Below are positions 33,293-43,849 of a DNA stretch of 64,000 bases, one piece after another. The DNA lies in the NCBI GenBank assembly GCA_016618085.1, contig JABLTG010000092.1:1-64000 (forward strand), written 5' to 3'. Both the position numbers and the translations under genes were made by a program. Under the pieces are notes generated by a model. That model made no database searches. It worked only from the letters and a program-made list of their open reading frames with translations, and was not told the DNA's origin. This stretch comes from Neovahlkampfia damariscottae. Lineage: Eukaryota; Heterolobosea; Selenaionea; Neovahlkampfiida; Neovahlkampfiidae. The stretch's first letter is position 1. The number at the start of each line of letters is the position of its first letter.

Positions 33293-34729
33293 TTAATTAT
33301 TCCATTCCTTTACATCATCATTTGTTGACATGGCAAATGACTTACCATTGAAATACATGTAATTTCTTTTTCTTTTTGAGGTGACAAAAAAAAATTCAAT
33401 CGCTTTTCTTTGAGGCTGATAAATTCCACAAATACCAGAACAACAATCAACTACATGTTGTCTATTTCTCCATTCATTTCCTCTGAACCCTTTAACTACA
33501 AAATAATGTTCAATTCCTCCTTTAGTCGTGTAGATAACTTCAGAATGTTGCGTGTTGTCATTGTAAATAGCATGGATGTCACCAAACACAGGAGCAACAA
33601 AAAAATTTGCAGTTGAAGTCCATCCTTTTTGAGGATCAACAAAATAGTAAACTAAAGAGTTTTGTTTTGTTGCATAATAAATTGCAGTATGATTTCTTTG
33701 TTTTTCATAAACTGTTGTTATTGCTCCATCACATGAAAATTTAAATGAACTATCATCTCTGTTCCATTTTCCATTATTGAAATAACAATATTGAAGAGTT
33801 CCAAAACTTTCAAACACAAATGCAGCTGATTTTCTTTGTAGTTCATAGACAACTGAAAGATCTCCAGTGCAAGGAACCTCATTGAAGCATTCATATTTCC
33901 AATTTCCATTCTCGACAAAGTAATGATGAATTTTTTGATCAACACCAACAAAGAAACAAGCAGAGTGATTTCTTTGATGTTCAAAAACTGCGCATATCCT
34001 ACCTCCAATTTTTCCTGCTTTTTGAAAGATATCTGAAGTGTTCCATTTTTTTGAATCACTCAAATAAGTGTATTTAAGGTATCCATCTTGTCCTTTTGAG
34101 AAAAATGCTGGATGTGCTCTTTGAGGTTCATAGACAGCAGAAACATCACCTGAACAACTTATCACACTTTCACCTTTCCAAATTCCTTTGTGGACATAAT
34201 AGTGTTGAACTTTACCATCAACGTTAAGAAATATTCCAGAATGGTTTCTTTTTTCATCCCAAATCATTGTTGTTGAACCTGAATTAATTAAATTACTGAT
34301 AAAGTTTGGTCTGTTTTTTAACATTTTTTTTTGAACTTACTGATAAACCGGTTGATTGTTGATGAAAACTGGAATATCTTGGATCGGAATTGAAGGACCG
34401 TTTTTGTTTTGAATTATTGTTGAAGGGTCAAACCCATTCATGAGGTTTTCATTACCACAAAAAAAGTGGTTTTGGTTTTGGTCTTGAATGGTGCCTGAAT
34501 AACTACTTTGGTTTTGTGGAAAAGATCCAGAGTATAAATTTTGTTGATTTTGGATTGTGTTTAAGTAAGGATTTTGAATTTGAATTTGTCCTTGTGTACC
34601 AGAGTGAATATTTTGGTTTTGTTCAAAACCCAGTTGTTGTTGTTGGTTTTGTTGATTATTTTGAAAATTATAAATAGGACTATTGTCATTTGTGTTCATA
34701 TTTGTCAAATCTGGATAAAAGTTGCTCAT
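33293..34729 (-). CDS. Gln/Asn-rich N-terminus plus PLL-like beta-propeller lectin
   Basis: 468 residues, exons 34341-34729 and 33293-34310. The first about 130 residues are a low-complexity Gln/Asn region (NFQNNQQNQQQQLGFEQ) that looks prion-like. The rest is six to seven repeats of about 47 residues with the core G-D/R-I/V-x-A-V-Y-E-x-Q-R-x-H-x-A (GDVSAVYEPQRAHPAFF, GRICAVFEHQRNHSACFF, GAITTVYEKQRNHTAIYY). Each repeat is followed by an aromatic strand and a W. This pattern resembles seven-bladed propeller lectins of the PLL/PHL or fungal fucose-lectin type. Sugar binding is an inference. No signal peptide. Confidence 0.7.
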
Positions 34730-34820
34730 TGTTTCTTTGTAATTGAATTCACAACCGAAATGTTTTTGAACCAATGATTGTGTTTCCAATTTATTTTTAG
34801 GTCAAAAAAGAAATTCAAGT

Positions 34821-36879
34821 TTATTTATGGCTAATTAAAATTTCATCTTCAGCGAAAGAATCTTTCACCCAAACTTCTTTCATATTCAAATATTTGTTTC
34901 TGTAAGTGATTACAAAGTATCCTGCAGCAATCGCAACAATTGTCACCAATCCAGCGTAAATTGCAACAATAAACAAACCTAAACTTGTTGAAACAGCTAC
35001 CAAAGTATCAGATGGATTAGTTTCTGCTACAGTTTTAACTAATTCTTCCTCATAAACATAAGGACAAAAATCTGGGCGAACTGGACCTGCTTTGATTCCA
35101 TTTTTTCTCAAAACGTGACATCTGAAATGAATATACCTCTTTTCTGCAATTTTAGCAGAGTTAATTTCTTCAGGTGACCATAATCTTTCTGCAAAACCTG
35201 CAGATCTTGGCCAAATCACTGAATCGATTTGAGTATCATCAACACCTTGAAATGTTCAAAAAAAATGGTGTAATTTTTACCTTCACCCCACATACAGCCT
35301 TCTCCTCCTAATATTTGTTTTTTTTGGTCATCTGTCCAATTGTCAATTTTAAATGGTTCAACTTCATACATGTGTCTCCAAGTGTCTTGTCTCAACCATG
35401 AAACTATTCCATCAACTGGTTCTTGTCTATCCAAGTACCATCCATCAGATAATATCGTTTTATATCCCTTTTCAATAATTGGTTTCATTCTTTCTGATCC
35501 ATTCACCCAAACTTGAACAATGGTATCATCAGGCAACTTATAATCTGGAAATTCAGCCAATTCTTGCCAACAAACCATCTTGAAATTAATGAGAAAATCT
35601 TTATGTTTCTTACTGATTTTTTTAGTCCTTGATACATTTTTCTGACTCTTTCCCAGAATTCAATTTGAATTGTGTGAACAGTTAAACCATGTTTGTCCAT
35701 ATATTCTTTGACTCTTTGATCCTCGAGCCAACATCCAGGTTGTACTTCATCACCACCTAAATGAACGAATTTATCAACAAATGGTTGTTTCATTGCTTTT
35801 AAAACACCTTCAACAACTTCATAAGTTAAATTTGATGCTTGAAACATTATTAAAAAGAACAGAATAAAAAAACCTGGATTTAATGGAATTAAATTATAAT
35901 TCCAGTACATTGAAGGACATTTTGACGTAATTTCTGGATATCCATGACCCCAAGACTTAAATGAAAAATTTAAAAATTCAACATTCTTACGTAGGCATGT
36001 CCTGGCATATCAAATTCTGGTACAATTCTAATACCTCTTAATCTAGCATATTGAACAAATTCATTCAACTGTTTTTCGTTATAAATACAAGATGGACAAT
36101 AAGCACCTTTTTCATGCAATTTTTCATAATTTTGAATTACGATCGGAAATGATTGAGAATCAAGCCAATGTATGTGAAGAACATTTAATTTAGCATATTC
36201 TAATGAATCAATAATTCGGTAAATTGTTTCTTTTGTCAAGAAATGTCTTGCAGGATCAATCATAATTCCTCTCCATGGAAATCTAGGTTCATCAACAATT
36301 TGGATAGGAGTGTTATGAATCTGAACTGAATCAGTATCTTTAATAGGTACCATTAATTGTGTAAGTGATTCTAAAGCTCTCAAAAAACCCCTTTATCTTG
36401 TGTGAAATTTTTGTTTTTTTTTACCAAACGTTTTCTGCTTTTATCTCAATTTTTGATGGATTTTTGGCTGAAGGAATAAGAATTTCATGTTGTTCACTAA
36501 CTCCTAAATTCAAAGAAGTTTCATCATAATCATAAATCAAAACTTGAATTTCAGTAATTGAATCCAAAGACTTTTTAGAGTTCTCTGTCTGTTGATAACT
36601 GTTTTTTCTTTTTTCACGAAACATTCTTTTTTTATATCTTATCACACCTTCTTTAATTTCAGGATGGTTTTCAATATCTTCTGGTAATTCTTGTGTGTTT
36701 AAAAAAGTGAATGTGAGATGGTTCTTGTTCATACTCAACGTTTTTCCATCTTTTGTATCTTTGTAACTTTTAGGGTAAGGCCAAATAGGTATATCATCAC
36801 GTATTTCAGTTATCCTTGAATTCACTTGGATGAAGAAAAATAAGACAAACAAAAATAAGGTTGAAGTTGCATTCATCAT
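34821..36879 (-). CDS. Beta-N-acetylhexosaminidase (GH20) with C-terminal membrane anchor and dileucine tail
   Basis: 627 residues from six exons: 36425-36879, 35991-36390, 35874-35955, 35614-35837, 35281-35578, 34821-35245. The signal peptide is at residues 1-22. The GH20 domain shows RGIMIDPARHFL, RIVPEFDMPGHAY, the catalytic pair in HLGGDEVQPGCW, and GGEGCMWGE. It removes terminal GlcNAc/GalNAc from glycoconjugates, normally in lysosomes. Unlike classic soluble enzymes it ends with a TM segment (LGLFIVAIYAGLVTIVAIAA) and a cytosolic tail carrying EDEILI, an [DE]xxxL[LI] lysosomal sorting signal. CCAAT is 5 nt from the ATG. AATAAA overlaps the stop. Confidence 0.93.
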
Positions 36880-36921
36880 TTTAACCAATCAAGAATAAAC
36901 AAGAAGAAAAATTGTATTTAT

Positions 36922-37839
36922 TTAATTTCCTACAACTTGACGAACTTCAGAATCAAATGATGGTCCATAAATCCATCTTGATGGATTTGAAGTAATGAAT
37001 GAATTTACTGAATCAACGTTTTTTCCATTGCTAATTGTCCATGGTCCACCTGAAGCACCAAAAGTCATTTGTGATGGTGATTTTTTAATAGTTGGTGTAG
37101 CTCTTCTTCCAAATTCTTGTTTACCTTTTGAGTGAATCATTTTTTGTGCATTTCCAAAGTTTCCTGGATATCCAAGAACTTCAACTGAATTGTATGCATT
37201 TGAGTTGTAAACAGGTGTTAATTTTCCTCCAAGAGCTTGTTCCAGTGTTTTACCGCCTTGTGAACTGACTGTAAGAGCACCAACATCTCTGTGAAATTGA
37301 CGTCTAACCCATCCTCTGTGGATTCTGAGATTGACACCAACCCATTGTCCTTTTGGAGCTTTTCCATTTAAAAATTGTGGAATGAAAACAACATTTTTAT
37401 AGAAAGCACCATCCTAAAAAAAAAACGTTATTTTTTTTCTTTTCTTTTTTACTCCATGTAAACAATGACCAGCTGTAAGAACGACATTTCCTCCAACTGC
37501 TGAAGCAGTACATGATGCTAAAAGAAGTTAATTTCAAAACAACTTACATCTTCCTTTTGGTGTTTGGAAAAGTAATTTTCCTGTGTAGATATGTGGAGCC
37601 TTTTTGTATGGTGTTGGTACTGGTTTTGTGTTTGCTTCAATTTTTGTTAATTTTGTTGAAGTTTCTGTGACATCAGGGTTTAATGGTAATTCCATTGGTG
37701 CAACGTCAGCGAGTCTTTCTGGAGTCCAGTATTCTTCAACTGATTTGATATCACTTTTTGCAATAGCTTGTTCAACAACAACGTTGTTTGCATTGATAGC
37801 TAAAACAATAACGCATAATACAGCAAGTACAAGTCTCAT
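36922..37839 (-). CDS. Secreted trypsin/V8-like serine protease
   Basis: 282 residues from exons 37548-37839, 37453-37517 and 36922-37413. The signal peptide MRLVLAVLCVIVLAINA is followed by a propeptide-like region to about residue 95. The catalytic triad is seen as LTAGHC (His), HRDVGALTV (Asp) and FGASGGPW (Ser, GxSGG). This is the S1 family's bacterial/fungal V8-like branch. Expected to act in a digestive vacuole or outside the cell. CCAATC directly precedes the ATG. It lies tandem with the hexosaminidase gene, a possible lysosomal neighbourhood. Confidence 0.88.
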
Positions 37840-37985
37840 GATTGGAATGTTGTAGTGAAATAATTGGTTGATTGTTGACCAATAAATAAAAATTAGAACA
37901 ATAAGCCCAAAAGAGAAAATTGGATATCCAGATTTGAAATTTTTAAATGATTAAAATCAAGTGGTCATATCACTGAATAAGTTAT

Positions 37986-38574
37986 TTAATTACTTTTTTT
38001 GTTGGCTTTTGGTTTCAAAATTGAAAACAGCAAAAATAAAGATGCTAAAATAAATCCTCCTTGCAGAACATAGTCTTTTGGTCTCATTGTATTCAAGCCA
38101 AGAAACATTTCAATCAATCCAATAGCAAATACAACACGTCCAAATATTTTATGTGGAGCTCCGAAAGGTAATTTTAAATTTAAAGCAATTAAAGCATTTA
38201 TATTCATAAAGCATTGAAGAACCATAATTAACAAACCAATTTTACCATGAAGTGTAGCAAAATGTGTTTTTCCAATCATGATTTTTTGTGTATAAATCAC
38301 GTAAAAACCAAATATAGTACAACCCAAAGCTAATAATTGCATGGTGTAATGTAATTTTGTATTTCTCGCATTTCTTTGGATATTAACTGCATTTCCCATG
38401 TAAATAACAAAGGAAAATACCATTGCCAATGGATGTAAAAAAAACCATGTTTTTGTGAATAAAACTGCTACAGTAGAGATTAATATCAAAGTGGTAGTAA
38501 TTCCAAAAACAGGTGACAAAGAGGAATTCTATTGAAACTGTCAGTTGAATTTTTGAACGACTTACTTCACTCAT
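37986..38574 (-). CDS. Eukaryotic cytochrome b561-type transmembrane protein
   Basis: 183 residues. Exon 1 (38566-38574) encodes only Met-Ser-Glu; exon 2 is 37986-38528. Five hydrophobic helices are visible. The four haem-ligand histidines fall in HPLAMVFSF, KLHYTMQLLAL, FATLHGKIGLL and PHKIFGRVVF, two pairs on neighbouring helices as in the b561 fold. Such proteins carry electrons across vesicle or plasma membranes, usually from ascorbate, for ferric reduction or monooxygenases. It shares the ATTGG at 38606-38610 with the divergent glycosyltransferase gene. Confidence 0.85.
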
Positions 38575-38605
38575 TTTCTGTGTATTAGTTGTGTGAACAA
38601 TTGTG

Positions 38606-38610
38606 ATTGG
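38606..38610. promoter_or_regulatory. Single ATTGG element in a 61-bp divergent promoter
   Basis: GTGATTGGCTG lies about 32 nt from the cytochrome b561 ATG (38574, minus) and about 26 nt from the glycosyltransferase ATG (38636, plus). The whole intergenic region is 61 bp. Confidence 0.55.
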
Positions 38611-38635
38611 CTGACGGTTTCCAACAGAGTTGAAG

Positions 38636-40402
38636 ATGAAGTCATCAACCAGAAATATTTTAGTTGCTTTTTTTATTTTATTTGTACTAGTAATTGGGTA
38701 TTTCATGTTTTTTCAATTGCTTTCAAATGGAAACCAAAATGAATTAGAACTTTTAAGAAAAGAAAACAAGAAACTACATTACGAACTTGTGGAAGAAATA
38801 AAAAACAACCCTAAAAAAACAAGTTCAAAAAAAATAACCAAAACTCACGCTGTATTTGCCAAAAACCATCATCTAAAAGTTGTTATTATTTCCAAAGATG
38901 ATCTACATCCATACACCAGAAGTTTAGTAGGCAGTATACATAAATTCCATAAAGATATTAAAATTGTAATATATGGTTTGAAATTACATCCAAATGCTGT
39001 GTAACAAAAAATTAAACTGAACAATTATTTAGTGGAGAATTAAAACTTTGGTCTCATGTTGATTATATCGATATTGATGATTTTGTAGCTTCAACTAGAC
39101 TTAAACAAAAAGATCCACATGACTTTGATATCAATATTTGGAAACCTATTGTCATGAAACATGCAACAAAAAGATATGGTAAAATTCTGTACATTGATAG
39201 CAAGTATCATTTGACATCATCATTATACAGAATTGAAAGAAAACTTGAAGAAGTTGGAAGTGTATTCTTCCAAGGAGATTCAAAAAAAAGTTATGTCCAT
39301 TGCAATCCAATGTTTCAAGGTTACAAATTTCATGGATTTGCTTATGATAATATTTTAGTACCTTCTGTTTCATGTGCATATCGAAGTTGTCCAAATGATA
39401 TGTTGAAATATCTACATTTGAAAGATGAAACAACAATACCAAAAGAACACAAAGAAGCTTTAAAATGTCTTGATGAAACTCCACCTTTTCAATTAACAAA
39501 TTTGAAAAGTAAAATTCACAGCAAAATTCAATGTCATATCAAGTTTAGAGATGATTTTCTTTATTCATTATCTCAATTGCCTGAATTTGAAATCAAACCA
39601 AAACCTGTGGATGATAAAAGAATTTATGTTGCTTTGGGATTTCCTTCAACTTCAAAGAATATAGAACTTTTGAAGTTTGAAAATATGGTTCCTTTTAATT
39701 TGATGATTCCTTCATTGTTGAAAACAATCAAAAAAGATGAAAAAAGATATTTGTATAATCTCTATTTAGGATTTGATGTTGAAGATCCTTATTATGACAA
39801 TTTAGAAAATCAAAAAGAAATAATTGAGAAAGTGAAAATAATGACAAAAGATTATCCAATTACCTTCACATTCGTAAAATGTAAACCTACATTTGGTTGG
39901 TAAACAAAAACTCAATTTTAATTTTTCTTAAAGGACTTCTTTTCTTTGGAATGCAGTTTTTCAGCATGCAATTCAAGATTCAAATGATTATTTTTACCAA
40001 ATTAATGACGACGTTAAATTTATCACTCCTGGTTGGACAGAAGATTTCATCAACAAATTGAAATCAAATCCAAAAAAATCAAACTTGGGAGTTGTTGGTC
40101 CAACAGATATCAAAATGAAAAGAATCTTCACACAATCATTTGTACATAAAACTCATCATGATATCTTTGGTTATTTTTATCCGCCAGTGTTTAGAAATTG
40201 GTATTCAGATGATTGGATTACAACTGTTTATGATCCATTTCAAAGTTCTTTTCGAACTAACAAAGCAATTCAAAATACCAATATTGCAGGAACCAGATAT
40301 GTTTCATGTGCAGATACAGGAAGAGAGCATTTGCATGAACAGTTGGAATCTGGTGGTAAAAAATTAATTGAAGCATATTTAAAAGATCATCCTGTGAAAT
40401 AA
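38636..40402 (+). CDS. Type II membrane glycosyltransferase (GT-A type)
   Basis: 566 residues from exons 38636-39000, 39033-39899 and 39934-40402. A short cytosolic N-terminus, one TM helix (ILVAFFILFVLVIGYFMFF) and a coiled stem give Golgi type II topology. The lumenal part has YGKILYIDSKYHL, a DxD-like site, and later QINDDVKFITPGWTEDF, a D-D-x motif typical of GT-A enzymes using Mn2+ and a nucleotide sugar. The donor and acceptor are unknown. It faces the cytochrome b561 gene across a shared promoter. AATAAA overlaps the stop. Confidence 0.82.
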
Positions 40403-40465
40403 AAACAATAATAAAGATGAATCGATAAAAATTTGAATCCACCAATCATTTTCCAGATTAAGAGA

Positions 40466-40879
40466 ATGTTAGCAGCAATCTCTTCAACAAGTGATTTGAA
40501 AATCACAATTACAATCACAAATACATTGAAAAAAGAGTATGAAGTATTTTTTGATTCTTTACTTTTGATAAATATTGAAACAACAACAGGGTAAATTGTA
40601 TTGCTGTTTTTACAATGAAATAGTCAACCTGTCCAATATATTGGTCCACAATTTGATGTTGAAAATCCTTATACTTCAGATTCACTTTATAAAAAAATCA
40701 AACCTGATGAAACTTTGACGTTAGGACCTGTTGATTGTTCATTTGGATTTGAATTAACAAAAGGAACGACTTATGTTGTTCGTTGTAATAATTCAAATGT
40801 TGGATATTGTGAAATAGGTTCAAGAAATTCTTCTTTTGTTACCCATATTGTTCCAAATCCTATAAACATCACTCATTAA
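40466..40879 (+). CDS. Small protein resembling the M35 (deuterolysin) propeptide/Ig-like domain
   Basis: 126 residues from exons 40466-40590 and 40624-40879. VQYIGPQFDVENPYTSD, then IKPDETLTLGPVDCSFGF and LTKGTTYVVR, follow the pattern of the N-terminal beta-sandwich of M35 metallopeptidases (V-x-Y-x-G, pGes, Y-x-V). No protease domain or HExxH follows, and no signal peptide is seen, so this is a stand-alone, possibly cytosolic version. Such a domain could act as an inhibitor; that is inference. CCAAT about 20 nt upstream. Confidence 0.6.
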
Positions 40880-40891
40880 AAAAGAAAATAT

Positions 40892-41761
40892 TTATTTATC
40901 TTTTGAAAACGTTTCAATAATTTTTTTCGTCTCATCTTTTGCTAAATCTCTAGGTGTAGTTCCATCAATGTTTTCAATATCTAAAGGATGTAATTCTGTT
41001 ATTTTTGTTCTTTCAATTTCATAATCATGATAAAAATTTAAAAGTTCCAACAGACAAAGTGGTGAGTTTAAAAAGCAAGTAAAATGAAAACAATTGAATT
41101 TGTTTTTATCTAATAAACAAACTCCATACTTGTTTGATTCTTTCAACATTTTCAAAATTCTCTTCAAAATTTCCAACATTTCATCAAACTCGTAATAACA
41201 ACAATAAAAAATTGAATTTGCCGAATTTTTATCTTTTTGTAGAATATCACAACCACCTTGATCAAGCACATAATGAATTATTGGAATATTTCCAGCAGTT
41301 AATGCCAATAAAAGTGGTGTGTGTAACTTTGTATTTAAAATATTCAAAGGTGAAATTGGATAAAGTAACTGAACACAATCAATATCTTCTGCTAGAATAG
41401 CACTATATAAAGGTATACTTGATTGTTGATTTTTCATTTTGACCAGTTGTGAAATTTCTTTTTCTTTTCCTTTCAAATTTAAAAACCAGTGTAAAATTTC
41501 AGTATTACCAAATCTTGCAGCATCATGTAGTATATTCCATTTGTTTTTATTTTGAACTAATAAATTTGGTTCATAATTTTCAATGATAAATTTCGCACAA
41601 TTTAATCTTCCAAATCTGAAGCAATAATGAAGCGCTGTTCTTCCAAAATAATTTTTATGATTTAAGTTTTGTGAAATATCTAAACCTTTTTTTTCTGCTC
41701 TTTCGAGTAATTTTTTTAACTTGTCCAAGTCACCTGTGCTGCATATTTTGAAAATATTCAT
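40892..41761 (-). CDS. Ankyrin-repeat protein
   Basis: 289 residues, one exon. Six or so ankyrin units, the clearest being NYFGRTALHYCFRFGRLNCA, KNKWNILHDAARFGNTEILH and KLHTPLLLALTAGNIPIIHY. No other domain, so an adaptor is likely. The ATG itself lies inside ACCAATG, so the CCAAT element and the start codon overlap. AATAAA overlaps the stop. Confidence 0.85.
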   Translation of the reverse strand: MNIFKICSTGDLDKLKKLLERAEKKGLDISQNLNHKNYFGRTALHYCFRFGRLNCAKFIIENYEPNLLVQNKNKWNILHDAARFGNTEILHWFLNLKGKEKEISQLVKMKNQQSSIPLYSAILAEDIDCVQLLYPISPLNILNTKLHTPLLLALTAGNIPIIHYVLDQGGCDILQKDKNSANSIFYCCYYEFDEMLEILKRILKMLKESNKYGVCLLDKNKFNCFHFTCFLNSPLCLLELLNFYHDYEIERTKITELHPLDIENIDGTTPRDLAKDETKKIIETFSKDK

Positions 41762-41797
41762 TGGTCAATAAAAAGTTGAAAAAAAGAAAGTTTTTAT

Positions 41798-42103
41798 TCA
41801 CAACAGAATATCATAATCATCTATAGAGATTATTACTGTAAAATGCAAGAGCAATTCATGAACATCTTTTTCCATTGTTTTTTCATATTCTCTCTTTGAT
41901 TCTTCAGATTTGAATTCTTTTATAAATATATAGTAGTGTTTTTCTTTATTTTTGACAACTTTACATAGTTCGAATTTCTTACAGTATTTCCCTGCTTTTT
42001 CTGAAAAAAGAGAAAAGTATTGACAAAAACTTTCTTCTTTTTTAAAATTGTCTTCCTTCATCGAAAATCTTGTGAAGGTTTGTGGTTGTTGTTGCACTTT
42101 CAT
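41798..42103 (-). CDS. Small unknown protein (101 aa)
   Basis: 101 residues, one exon, Lys/Glu-rich with aromatic stretches (ESFCQYFSLFSEKAGKYCKK, KHYYIFIKEF). No family recognised. The divergent CCAAT at 42127-42131, shared with the decarboxylase gene, and an AATAAA formed with the TGA stop support it. Confidence 0.5.
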   Translation of the reverse strand: MKVQQQPQTFTRFSMKEDNFKKEESFCQYFSLFSEKAGKYCKKFELCKVVKNKEKHYYIFIKEFKSEESKREYEKTMEKDVHELLLHFTVIISIDDYDILL

Positions 42104-42126
42104 TTTTTTTATTCAACTGATGTTAT

Positions 42127-42131
42127 CCAAT
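42127..42131. promoter_or_regulatory. Single CCAAT in a 45-bp divergent promoter
   Basis: TATCCAATGAA lies about 24 nt from the minus-strand ATG at 42103 and about 18 nt from the decarboxylase ATG at 42149. Confidence 0.55.
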
Positions 42132-42148
42132 GAAATCAAAACTCAGAC

Positions 42149-43756
42149 ATGCCGACAGAAAAAAACAATTCACAAAATTTTTTCAACTTTGAACATCCTA
42201 TGGACATTGAAGCATTCAGAAAATATGGTTACCAAATGGTTGATAAGATTTGTGATTACTATTCAAATGTACAAAAAAAACCAGTGTTATCAAAAGTTGA
42301 ACCTGGTTACTTGGAAAAGTTAATTCCACAAGAAGCTCCTCAAAGTATAATAAATACTACTATTAATATTTTATCCAAAAAAAAGAACCTGAAGATTTTT
42401 CAAAAATTATTTCAGATGTTGATGAGTTTATTATGCCTGGTTTTTTTTTTTTTTTTAATAATTTTTGGAAGGAATGACACATTGGCAGCATCCATCTTTT
42501 TATGCTTATTTTTCTTCTTCTTCTTCTTTTCCAGGTATTTTGGGAGAAATGATGTCTGCAATGTTTAATGTGTTTGGATTCAATTGGTACTAAAGAACAA
42601 AGTTATTTTAAACAATTCAATAGGGTGTGTTCACCAGCGTGTACTGAATTGGAAGTCATTGTATTGGATTGGTTGGCCAAAGCTTTGAAATTACCTAAAA
42701 ATTTTCTGTCAACTGGAACAGGAGGTGGAGTTATTCAAGGAACCGCAAGTGAAGCAACATTGATTTCTTTAGTATCAGCAAGATCTAAATTCATCAAAGA
42801 AAAAATTGATTCCAAAAAATTGATCGGATATTGTAGTGATCAATCTCATTCTTCTATTCAAAAAGCGTTCATGATTGCAGGGATTCCAGATGAACAAATC
42901 AGAATTATTGAAGCAAATGAAAATGAAGAATTAGACCCTAAAACACTTGAAGAAGCTGTTGAAACCGACAGATTGAAGGGATTAATACCATTTTTTGTTG
43001 GTGCAACTGTTGGAACAACTTCTTCCACCGCAATTGATGATATTTCAAAAATTGGTCCAATATGCAAAAAATATGGTATGTGGTTACATGTTGATGCTGC
43101 TTATGTTGGTGCTTCTTGTATCTGTCCAGAATACCGCCATTTTCTGAATGGTATTGAAGATGCAGATTCATTCGTTTTCAATCCACACAAATGGATGTTG
43201 ACGAATTTTGACTGTGTCACACTATGGGTTCAAAATCGTAAATCATTAACAGATGCATTAGAAATCACACCAGAATACTTAAAAAACAAAGCAAGTGAAT
43301 CTGGTTCTGTCATTGATTACAGACATTGGTCAATTTCATTTGGTAGAAGATTTAGATCTTTAAAATTATGGTTTGTGATGAGATCATACGGAATTGAAGG
43401 TCTTCAAGCATTTATTCGTCATGTAAATTTTCGATATTTTTAATTTTATAAAGCATATTGAATTGGCAAAATTTTTTGAAAAAGAAATCCAAAAAGATGA
43501 TCGTTTTGAGATAGCTGCTCAAAGAACTTCATCTTTAGTTTGTTTTAGATTGAAAAATGAAACAAATGAAAACAACAAACAGTTACTGGATAACTTGAAT
43601 AATTCCGGAAAAATCTATTTGGTTCATACTGTTTTAAAGAAAAGAATAGCATTAAGGATGGCTATTTCAGGATCTAATACAAAGAAAGAGCATATTGAAA
43701 ATGCAATCAAACTTATAATTGATGAAACAGATAAATTGTTGAAAATAAAATCTTGA
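42149..43756 (+). CDS. Aromatic-L-amino-acid decarboxylase family (PLP)
   Basis: 488 residues from exons 42149-42344, 42386-42439, 42472-42586, 42624-43422 and 43454-43756. Group II decarboxylase signature: [37 protein letters not shown] and the PLP lysine in [12 protein letters not shown] near residue 310. Members decarboxylate DOPA, tyrosine, tryptophan or 5-HTP to amines; the sequence alone does not tell which. About 480-490 residues is normal. Four introns of 31-41 nt, one with a long T run after its GT donor. Confidence 0.94.
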
Positions 43757-43849
43757 ACCATGTGATATTGAAAAAAAACAATGAAAATAACTTTCTTTTT
43801 CTAATTTAACCAATCAAATTGTTTGAAAGGTTCCTAAAATATTCAAGTT

